Of a stretch of 40,678 bases of DNA, positions 31,340 to 38,380 are shown piece by piece. A program made the translations under genes and the position numbers. This stretch comes from Nitrospirota bacterium (GTDB taxonomy: Bacteria > Nitrospirota > Thermodesulfovibrionia > Thermodesulfovibrionales > Magnetobacteriaceae): assembly GCA_015233725.1 (NCBI GenBank), contig JADFXD010000019.1, positions 1-40,678 of the forward strand, written 5' to 3'. Below the pieces are notes generated by a model. That model was not told the origin of the DNA and searched no databases. It saw only the letters and a list, made by a program, of their open reading frames with translations. Numbering within the stretch: position 1 is the stretch's first letter; every line of letters starts with the position of its first letter.

Positions 31340-32374
31340 CTATCTCACGAATCTCTGTCCGGCATCTGCTGGACCGTTGCTTCCGTGAATGTTAGTATGG
31401 CAGTTTAAACAGCTCCTGGCAAGCAGCCTGAAGGCCTCTGAAGTGCTTGCAGTTGGTTGCGATAGAGTTCCAAAGCCTCCGTAAGCGGTATAGGGGGTTG
31501 GTGGATGTCCTGAGCCACTGTCGTGGCAATCCTGGCAGAGGGTTGGCATCTTTTGGACGAGCAGTCTGGAATGGTTGCTGCCGTGAGGGTTATGGCACGT
31601 CAAGCAGTTTTCCTCGACGGGGGGATGCTCAAACATGTAAGGGCCTCGTTTTTCGGAATGGCATTTATAACACAGCTCGTTAGCCGTTTCAGCCTTAATC
31701 ATTTTAGGGCCGAATTCCCCGTGAGGGTCATGGCAGTCGCTGCATAGGACCTTACCCTCCCTTATGGGATGGTGTGACTGCTTACTCGTCATTGTCCTTA
31801 TGTCTTTATGGCATCCAAAGCAGAGGTCGGGTTGGGCCTTTCTCAGAGACTTGTCATTCCCGGAGTGGGGATTATGGCACGTGTCACAGGCGACATCCTC
31901 CTGGCTATGCATGCTCATACTCCAGAACACCTGATTTTTATTTTCCTGATGGCAGGCCAGACATTTCTCTTGTTTCGCCTTGGGGTCTACGTTTTTGCCG
32001 ATAAAGGTAAATATCTCTACCCCTCTACCACCACCTTTTTCAACGTGTTTGGCGCCAGGGCCGTGGCAGGTCTCGCACGCTTCCTTGGAACCAGGCCCTT
32101 TCACCTGCGTCTTGGAATGAACTGACTTTTTATAGGTTTCATACTGAGTCGGGTGGCATCCCTTACAGGTTTCGGAACCCACGTACCCCTCTTTAAGGTC
32201 CGCTTCCTTTTTTGCCTCCTCAGCTCTTAAATCGGCAGCCTTCTTTTCGGCAACCGCCTTACGTTGCGCCGCCTCCTTTTCAGTCGTCGCCTTGTCGTCG
32301 CTAAAAGACAGGGAGACTGCGGCCAGGAGAAAGAGAACAAGCATCATCAACGGAATTACATACCTCTTGCTCAT
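31340..32374 (-). CDS. Decaheme c-type cytochrome, DmsE/MtrA type, copy 2
   Basis: A 344-residue periplasmic multiheme cytochrome. A signal peptide (1-25) is followed by a charged Ala/Lys/Glu-rich helical stretch (about 27-62) and then ten CxxCH heme sites: CKGCH (70-74), CETCH, CLACH, CDTCH, CFGCH, CSDCH, CYKCH, CLTCH, CQDCH and CLNCH. This matches the DmsE/MtrA family, whose members thread into an MtrB-type porin to carry electrons across the outer membrane. The porin gene follows, with its ribosome site on the cytochrome stop codon. The direction of flow (metal reduction or Fe(II)/electrode oxidation) cannot be read from sequence. AGGAGG lies six bases before the ATG. Confidence 0.94.
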   Translation of the reverse strand: MSKRYVIPLMMLVLFLLAAVSLSFSDDKATTEKEAAQRKAVAEKKAADLRAEEAKKEADLKEGYVGSETCKGCHPTQYETYKKSVHSKTQVKGPGSKEACETCHGPGAKHVEKGGGRGVEIFTFIGKNVDPKAKQEKCLACHQENKNQVFWSMSMHSQEDVACDTCHNPHSGNDKSLRKAQPDLCFGCHKDIRTMTSKQSHHPIREGKVLCSDCHDPHGEFGPKMIKAETANELCYKCHSEKRGPYMFEHPPVEENCLTCHNPHGSNHSRLLVQKMPTLCQDCHDSGSGHPPTPYTAYGGFGTLSQPTASTSEAFRLLARSCLNCHTNIHGSNGPADAGQRFVR

Positions 32375-32384
32375 TTATTACCTC

Positions 32385-32485
32385 CTAAATTCGTCATTAT
32401 ATCAAACTTTGTTGAGTCTGATTTATCCGATTATTCTTATCTAAAATAGTCTAACCTAAAAAAAGTCACCTCACCATTATATCTA
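32385..32485 (-). repeat. Duplicated leader of the cytochrome cassette, with relic of the FGE-fold gene end
   Basis: The AT-rich block upstream of cytochrome copy 2 (containing ATCAAACT, AGTCTGATTTATC, TCTAAAATAG and CTAAC) aligns with 35964-36060 upstream of copy 1. In copy 1 its outer edge is the last codons of the FGE-fold gene (MVK stop); here the same place reads ATGGTGAGGTGA (MVR stop) with no gene attached. This marks the far breakpoint of the cassette duplication. Confidence 0.7.
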
Positions 32486-32604
32486 TGCTCATGGATAACG
32501 TTTCATAAGCATTAATATATCATATCGTGGGAGATCAAAGGTACTTGATCCCCCACGACATGGTCTTCTAGTAGCGTTATTAAAGAGTTACAGCCTAAAC
32601 TATG

Positions 32605-34914
32605 TTAAAACTTGTAAGCCAGGGTTAAAAACACAAGGCTTGCGTTATACGACGGGTTTGCGTATGCCCCGGAGATATAGTTGACGTTCCCGGAGGAATC
32701 TGGAATGACATACGTAGTCGGGTAGTTGTTATATGCGGCGTCGTTGTACTTGTATTGCTGGTATGCGTAGCCGGTGACTACGGCAAAGGCCTTACTGACG
32801 TTCCATATGACCTTACCCATTAGTGAGTGTTGCTTGTAGTCGTCCAGGCTTCCAATGTCTATGTTGCTGTTGTCTTGTGCAGGCACGGCCGTTGTAGGTT
32901 TACCCAGCGCCGTAAGGGCCGCCTGATTTAAGATGGTGAAATCGCCGTTGCCGTTGGAATCGACGTAATCGTACTGTAACCTGATCGTAACTTTTCTGGG
33001 GATCACGTAGATATCGAGTCCTGCTCCGTAGTTGTAGCTTCTGTCGGTGAGGGTCAGGTCCCAGTTGTAGTTAGTGGCGTTTTGTGTAGGGCTGTTGGGG
33101 TCTGCCGCCGTAGCAGTGTTGAAGTTACGCTGGAGCTGATAGGTCCTGATGTTCTCATATTCGCCGTAGACATTGAGTTTTGCAACTTCGCCAAAGGCGT
33201 ATCCGGCATCGACCATGACTTGGTCACGCTTTTGATTTCTGAGGCCCACTTCAGTATCCGGGTAAGACGATCTTACGTAGTTGTATCCAAGACCCAGGTT
33301 AAAGTCCTGAGCGGGGAAGATATCTACGCCTACCTTGAATTTATCCCTGTTCTGGGAACCGATATCGTACTGATCCTTATAAGGGGCAAGACGGGTGGCA
33401 TTGATAACGGTGGTAACGGCGTTAAGCAGTGACAGGTCATTTACCCCGTCTCTGTTCATCCTTTCGTACCCGATCTTAGGCGTGAGGAAATCCAGTCCGG
33501 TCCATCTTAAAGCGACCTTGTAGATATTGTCCGTCGTCTTGGGGATTATGTAGGGCATACCTTCTGGCTGGTAAAGGTTGACCGTTCTGCTGAGGGTGAC
33601 GTAATCGTATCCCGTTGTCAGGTGAAAGTCGGAAGGCAACTTGAAGCCGAGCTCGGCGCCAAAGTTGTTCTTGTGGTAACTGATTGGTGTCGCCGTATTT
33701 GTCTCACCAGTCTTTGACGTTACATCCAGTTCATCCGATTTGTTCTGACTGGCGTAATACTTGTAGTAGAGATTGGCATTGAGAAAGGGAAGCGGGTTGG
33801 AAGTCAGCACAAAGTTGTAGTTTTGATTATCCACCTTGCCGTGCCAGTTAGTGGCCCCGTCAGAGTATGTATAGGTGGGTTTTGTGAGCGTGGTGCTAGT
33901 GCCGATCAGGGAACTTAAGGGAAGAGCCGCTCCCGAGGTGGTCTCAGAGCCCGACAGGTTTACGTTAAACTTGCTTTGCAGCGGAAGGGCTACGAATCCC
34001 TTGAAGCCGTACTTATAAGACTGGTTATCCGGGGGCAGGGTCATGGTATCGGTTAGTCCTACCCTGTTGGGGATGGTGGAGGAACCAGCGTAGATGCTCT
34101 GAAAGTTCATGTTATGATTGGCGTTGTCAAAGTCTGAGTACTGAAGGTATGCCGATGCGAAAACCTCCTTCGTAAGGTACCCCAACTCGCCTTTATAGGT
34201 GTTGGTTATGTAATTTATTGGCTGGGCGAATTCCGATATGGGACCGCTGGAGCCGTTACTGTTTGTGGCGGATAGCGGCCTGGTGCCTGTCCTGTCTTCC
34301 CTCTGGCCGTTGAACTCGACATAAAAGGGTTTGAGCATATCCAGTCTGATTCCACCGTTTTCCTGTTGCCTTTTAATAGCGTAGTCTATACTGTTCCACG
34401 CGGCAACACCGTTTTTATAGTTTGGAACCAGGACCAGGTTGCCGGAGCCGGAGCCGGAATAGATCGTCTTATCACCCAAGGAGTAACTATGGGGGATTTC
34501 GTTATATTCCAGGTAATACTTTACCTGTCCGTAGATACCGCCCTCGGCCTTGTAGTTCTGGTCGTCGTAACCCATATCCAGGGCCTTGAGCTTCACGTAG
34601 TAGGTATCGTCGTCGTATTTCAGCCTGATTAAACCAAACAGACCGGTCTCAACGTCGTTGTATTCGTTGAACTTGGTCTTGTTACCATTCATGCCAACCA
34701 TCTTGCCCGAGAGAATGATCTCGCCCTCGAGTTTAGCTGGTAGTTTAAGTACCGAGTCTGTGTCCCTGTCACCGATAATCTCATCGGGCAGTATGCTGGG
34801 GTCGGTTTCCGTCTTCAGGTCATAGGCAAAACCCACGCTAAAGGGGATTAGCGTTAAAATCATTGCCACTATTATCAGCTTTGTCTGCATTGACAGCTTT
34901 ACCGTCAGTTTCAT
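32605..34914 (-). CDS. MtrB/PioB-family outer-membrane porin, copy 1
   Basis: A ~769-residue outer-membrane barrel homologous to copy 2 along its whole length: TGLFGLIRLKYDDDTYYVKL, YKAEGGIYGQVKYYLEYNEI, PFYVEFNGQREDRTGTRP, LDIYVIPRKVTIRLQYDYVD, ending LAYKF. The start at 34914 (MKLTVKLSMQ...) is favoured over the ATGs at 34920 and 34923 because GGAGG (34924-34928) is nine bases away and the signal peptide starts there. It follows cytochrome copy 1 with overlapping signals (stop codon within TAGGAGG). The protein forms the presumed outer-membrane conduit with that cytochrome. No N-terminal CXXC is present. Confidence 0.88.
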   Translation of the reverse strand: MKLTVKLSMQTKLIIVAMILTLIPFSVGFAYDLKTETDPSILPDEIIGDRDTDSVLKLPAKLEGEIILSGKMVGMNGNKTKFNEYNDVETGLFGLIRLKYDDDTYYVKLKALDMGYDDQNYKAEGGIYGQVKYYLEYNEIPHSYSLGDKTIYSGSGSGNLVLVPNYKNGVAAWNSIDYAIKRQQENGGIRLDMLKPFYVEFNGQREDRTGTRPLSATNSNGSSGPISEFAQPINYITNTYKGELGYLTKEVFASAYLQYSDFDNANHNMNFQSIYAGSSTIPNRVGLTDTMTLPPDNQSYKYGFKGFVALPLQSKFNVNLSGSETTSGAALPLSSLIGTSTTLTKPTYTYSDGATNWHGKVDNQNYNFVLTSNPLPFLNANLYYKYYASQNKSDELDVTSKTGETNTATPISYHKNNFGAELGFKLPSDFHLTTGYDYVTLSRTVNLYQPEGMPYIIPKTTDNIYKVALRWTGLDFLTPKIGYERMNRDGVNDLSLLNAVTTVINATRLAPYKDQYDIGSQNRDKFKVGVDIFPAQDFNLGLGYNYVRSSYPDTEVGLRNQKRDQVMVDAGYAFGEVAKLNVYGEYENIRTYQLQRNFNTATAADPNSPTQNATNYNWDLTLTDRSYNYGAGLDIYVIPRKVTIRLQYDYVDSNGNGDFTILNQAALTALGKPTTAVPAQDNSNIDIGSLDDYKQHSLMGKVIWNVSKAFAVVTGYAYQQYKYNDAAYNNYPTTYVIPDSSGNVNYISGAYANPSYNASLVFLTLAYKF

Positions 34915-34927
34915 AATCATCATCCTC

Positions 34928-35953
34928 CTATCTTATGAATCTCTGTCCATAAATTCCAGGACCGTTGCTTCCATGAATATTAACATGACAGTTCACACAT
35001 GCCCTCAGGTCGAACTTCAGAGTGTTTCCGATATTTGCCGGTGTAGTATTTGCGAAGCTACCCGTATTGCCGTAGGGGGCGTTGCCGTGGCCTGTGGAAT
35101 CGTGGCAATCCTTGCAAAGCACAGCTGGCCTGAGAGTCAGGAGTCTTGAGTGATTGCTGCCGTGAGGGGTATGGCATGCCAGACAGTTCTCCGCTACTGG
35201 AGGATGTTCCCACATGAAGGGGCCTCTTTTTTCGGCGTGGCACTTGTAACACAACTCGTTGATGGAGTCGGCCCTGAGCATCTTCGTGCCAAACTCACCG
35301 TGGGCGTCGTGGCAGTCGTTACATAAGACCTTGCCTTCCTTTATGGGGTGGTGGGACTGCTTGTTTGTCTCGGCCTTTATGTCTTTATGGCATTCGAAGC
35401 AAATGTCCGGCTGGGCCTTACGTAAAAACTTGTCCTTGCCAGAGTGGGGATTATGACATTTGTCGCAGGAGACATCCTCTCTGCTGTGTCTGCTCATATC
35501 CCAGAAGGCCTGTGACTTGTTCTCGGCGTGGCAGGCGAGACATTTTGAAGTCTTGACCTTGGGATCAATTTTCTTGCCAACAAAAGTAAAGATATCAACG
35601 CCTCTACCGCCGCCCTTCTCAACGTGCTTTGCACCGGCGCCGTGGCAGGTTTCGCACGCATCGGCGGAGCCAGGCCCCTTTACCGACTTTTTAGAGTGGA
35701 CCGAACTTTTATATGTCTCATACTGGGTCGGGTGACAACCCTTACACGTCTCGGAACCTACGTAACCTTCTTTCAACATCGCTTCTTTTTTTGCTTCTTC
35801 ATCTCTTAAGTCGGCAGCCTTCTTTTCGGCAACCGCCTTCCTCTCAGCCGCTTCCTTTTCAGTCGTCGCCTTGTCGTCGCTAAAAGACAGGGAGACTGCG
35901 GCCAGGAGAAAGAGAACAAGCATCATGAACAGAACGATATACTTCTTGCTCAT
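34928..35953 (-). CDS. Decaheme c-type cytochrome, DmsE/MtrA type, copy 1
   Basis: A 341-residue cytochrome closely similar to copy 2, with ten CxxCH sites: CKGCH, CETCH, CLACH, CDKCH, CFECH, CNDCH, CYKCH, CLACH, CKDCH and CVNCH. The signal peptide and the Ala/Lys/Glu-rich helix (ATTEKEAAERKAVAEKKAAD) are nearly identical to copy 2 even in DNA, while the C-terminal 50 residues differ more. AGGAGG precedes the ATG by six bases. It is followed by porin copy 1. The pair is the upstream member of the duplicated cassette. Confidence 0.94.
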   Translation of the reverse strand: MSKKYIVLFMMLVLFLLAAVSLSFSDDKATTEKEAAERKAVAEKKAADLRDEEAKKEAMLKEGYVGSETCKGCHPTQYETYKSSVHSKKSVKGPGSADACETCHGAGAKHVEKGGGRGVDIFTFVGKKIDPKVKTSKCLACHAENKSQAFWDMSRHSREDVSCDKCHNPHSGKDKFLRKAQPDICFECHKDIKAETNKQSHHPIKEGKVLCNDCHDAHGEFGTKMLRADSINELCYKCHAEKRGPFMWEHPPVAENCLACHTPHGSNHSRLLTLRPAVLCKDCHDSTGHGNAPYGNTGSFANTTPANIGNTLKFDLRACVNCHVNIHGSNGPGIYGQRFIR

Positions 35954-36043
35954 TTATTACCTCCTAATTCGTTATTATATCAAACTATACTAAGTCTGAT
36001 TTATCTCGATTATACTTAATCTAAAATAGGCTAACTTAAAAAG

Positions 36044-36886
36044 TTACTTCACCATTACGAGGCGAAAACCTAGTGATCTATGGCCAAAGGTCGGCGTAAG
36101 GCCAACGCGATGGGCGCTTCTGACACCCAAGGGACCGTTGCTCCAACCGCCCCCGCGTTCAACGCGATACTCGCCGGCGCCTTCATATGTAGGGTTGTTC
36201 TTAGGGAGCTTGCTGTATGCCTCTGGGCTGTAAACGTCTTCGACCCACTGCCATACATTGCCGAGCATGTCATAAAGCCCAAACTCGTTTGGTTTAAAGG
36301 TGCCAACGGGCGCCGCCACTAAGAATCCATCATTGCAGTTAAAGGACGTCCACTTAGGAAAACGCTTCTTTGCGCTGTCGTCCGACACGTTTGCGTACGT
36401 GCAGGCGTCGTCGGGATTATTTCCCCAGAAACGGCTCGCCTTAGACCCGGCGCGGGCGGCATATTCCCACTCGGCCTCGGTCGGAAGCCTGAAGGTGTGA
36501 CCAGATTTATGGGAAAGCCACTTCGCAAACTCGGTTGCATCCTCCCATGAGACATTTACCACCGGCTGCTTGTCCTCGTTGAGGGTCAGCGTCTCGAATT
36601 TACCACTGTCATGGTTAGGACGAAATTTTCTGAACTGTTCGTTGGTTACATCGTACTTGCCCATCGAAAAACCGTTTACGCACACCTCATGGGCAGGCCT
36701 TTCGTTTGGATCGCCATCCCCAGAGGTATCTCCCATTTCAAAACATCCTCCTTTAACAGCAACGAACTCCATGCCTGTCACCGACTCTTTATCAGAGGTT
36801 TCCCCCATAACAACGGCAGGGTGGACGGCAAGGAATACCATTGATAATGCAACCACTACATAAGCAAATGTACCCTTTAAAAACAT
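36044..36886 (-). CDS. Exported FGE-sulfatase-fold (SUMF1-like) protein, upstream of the cytochrome cassette
   Basis: A 280-residue exported protein with a signal peptide (about 1-28) and the FGE fold: FVAVKGGCFEMGDTSGDGD, VCVNGFSMGKYDVTNEQF, RLPTEAEWEYAARAGSKASR, GLYDMLGNVWQWVEDVY, RVERGGGWSNGPLGVRSAHR and LGFRLVMVK. The active-site cysteines of formylglycine-generating enzymes are missing after the GGG motif, so it should not make formylglycine. It is the first gene of the minus-strand run and ends about 90 bases before the cytochrome. A ribosome site AGGAGG precedes the ATG. Its 3' end was partly carried along in the cassette duplication. Confidence 0.86.
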   Translation of the reverse strand: MFLKGTFAYVVVALSMVFLAVHPAVVMGETSDKESVTGMEFVAVKGGCFEMGDTSGDGDPNERPAHEVCVNGFSMGKYDVTNEQFRKFRPNHDSGKFETLTLNEDKQPVVNVSWEDATEFAKWLSHKSGHTFRLPTEAEWEYAARAGSKASRFWGNNPDDACTYANVSDDSAKKRFPKWTSFNCNDGFLVAAPVGTFKPNEFGLYDMLGNVWQWVEDVYSPEAYSKLPKNNPTYEGAGEYRVERGGGWSNGPLGVRSAHRVGLTPTFGHRSLGFRLVMVK

Positions 36887-37630
36887 CTTAGACCTCCTAA
36901 ATTGAAAATCTTTAATCTTTCTTAAATTGTTAATAAAATTCTACCGGCTTTAATTCAACTACCGCATAACTCTACCAAACTCTTTATCTGCCAGCTTCTC
37001 CAACCGGTAAATCCTTCTCTCCAACATGACTCTCTCACGATATCTCTTTTGGAACCAACCTTATTGTCATCCTTTTTAGCACTTTACTTACTACACTTGT
37101 TATACCTCCTTTTGAAAAATATTTATATAACACATATACCAAACTCGAAGATTCTCAGATATTCCACATCAATCCCACCGGTTGAGAGATTAGAGCTATC
37201 CGCTCCACCCAACCAGTAAGCGCCAGTAAGCATATATTCCGATGTGAAACATATAGCCTTATCCTTTATTCCTTGAACCCTCGCCATATACCTTAACAAC
37301 GTTCCTTGCAGTAAGTATCGCAGACAAACGACAGGAAAACACCCAGCCTGTAAAACGCAGAATGGATGACAGTAGTTAAACGAGCGGACTTAGCCTCTTT
37401 CGATACTAAAGACACAAACGCACTATCGTATGGTTTCCCATTATCTGTAATCATTAGCAATGCCATAATTGGGGTAGTGTATCATATCAATCCATCCTTG
37501 TCAAGTCTTTTTTACAGCGGGCGTGCATAAGAAAGTTATGGGTAATGGATTCCTGCTTACGCGACAATGACACATATGGCCACAAAATACCATGTCCTGT
37601 CATTAACTCACAGGGGGCAGGATTAGGAGG
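36887..37630. other. Region without a convincing gene
   Basis: This 744-base stretch holds only short open frames. On the minus strand it contains ribosome-site-like AAAGGAGGTATAAC near 37110 without a credible gene after it, and short peptides such as MLERRIYRLEKLADKEFGRV (end near 36963) that look like decayed coiled-coil sequence. It probably holds the promoter for the FGE-fold gene and remnants of lost genes. Confidence 0.5.
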
Positions 37631-37744
37631 ACTAAAAAGCCCTTTAAGTTCCCTGTTTGAAAGTTCTGTTATCCACTTTTCTCCCGTTACTACAGTCAAG
37701 TCCGATAGCTCCTTTTTGGCCTTTATCATTTCATCTACACTGCC
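37631..37744 (-). pseudogene. Remnant of an SNF2-family helicase C-terminus
   Basis: The minus strand encodes SVDEMIKAKKELSDLTVVTG followed by EKWITELSNRELKGLFS. This is the characteristic last ~40 residues of SNF2/RapA-type helicases (VDE-MI--KK-L----G---WITELS--EL--LF). No upstream helicase domain is in the window; the preceding codons belong to unrelated sequence. It is a decayed gene end. Confidence 0.6.
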
Positions 37745-37817
37745 ATTGACCCCGTAAAATGTACTTGTCCCCATGAAAAATGTTGACAGATACCTGCATA
37801 TTGTGCATAATAAGACC

Positions 37818-37931
37818 ATGAATACAGCAATAGATACACTCAAGATTTATGAACGCCTTAGAGGTGCTAACCTTGATGAGAAGGCGGCTAAGGAGATTTG
37901 GTATACTTTCCATATTCACAACATGAGATGA
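37818..37931 (+). pseudogene. Truncated DUF1640-like coiled-coil gene
   Basis: A 37-residue frame, MNTAIDTLKIYERLRGANLD then EKAAKEIWYTFHIHNMR. The first 27 residues match the N-terminal pattern of the small coiled-coil DUF1640-like proteins (MNTA-DTLKIYERLK-AG---KQAKEI), as in the intact gene that follows. The coiled coil and membrane helix are missing after KEI, so it looks like a 5' fragment. Confidence 0.5.
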
Positions 37932-37951
37932 CCCGGCGCTATGATACCATG

Positions 37952-37957
37952 TATAAT
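37952..37957 (+). promoter_or_regulatory. Candidate -10 box for the DUF1640-like gene
   Basis: TATAAT lies 25 bases before the ATG at 37983, with a weak -35 (ATGACC) 18 bases upstream and the ribosome site GGAGG in between. The spacing suits a short 5' leader. Confidence 0.4.
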
Positions 37958-37982
37958 ATAGTAACCATCTTGGAGGTAGCTC

Positions 37983-38318
37983 ATGAAAGACACCCTTATA
38001 TTTGATACACACGTATATGTGAAGAAGCTAAAGGCCGTTGGCTTTACCGAGGAACAGGCCGAGGTACAGGCGGAGGCCATGTCCGGCTTGATAGAGGAGG
38101 GCCTGGCTACAAAGCGGGATTTGAGGGAGATGGAGGTCTTGCTTAAGCGGGATTTGAAGGAGCTTGAAACATCATTTCAACGTGATATGAAGGAGCTTGA
38201 AACATCGCTTAAACGTGATATGAAGGAGCTTGAACTTCGACTCTCGATCAGACTAGGCACTATCATGACGGCAGGTGTCGCCGCCATCGCCGTGTTAATG
38301 AAGCTCTTCTCACACTAA
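37983..38318 (+). CDS. DUF1640-like small coiled-coil membrane protein
   Basis: A 111-residue protein. The N-terminus FDTHVYVKKLKAVGFTEEQA ... EAMSGLIEEGLATKRDLREM is typical of the CCDC90/DUF1640-like family. A coiled coil of 11-residue repeats follows (LKRDLKELETS, FQRDMKELETS, LKRDMKELELR), then a C-terminal membrane helix (IMTAGVAAIAVLMKLF). The function of bacterial members is not established. GGAGG precedes the ATG. The hendecad design parallels the unrelated coiled-coil family at 18.7-23.3 kb. Confidence 0.82.
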   Translation: MKDTLIFDTHVYVKKLKAVGFTEEQAEVQAEAMSGLIEEGLATKRDLREMEVLLKRDLKELETSFQRDMKELETSLKRDMKELELRLSIRLGTIMTAGVAAIAVLMKLFSH

Positions 38319-38380
38319 TAGCCAACCCTCGCAAAGCCAATTGTCAAATAGGGTGAACACTAATCAAATGTGCTGAGTCG

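Noticed and set aside
37487-37843. 118-residue minus-strand ORF as an intact gene
   Set aside because: Only its central part resembles an SNF2 helicase tail; the ends look non-coding and no ribosome site is present.
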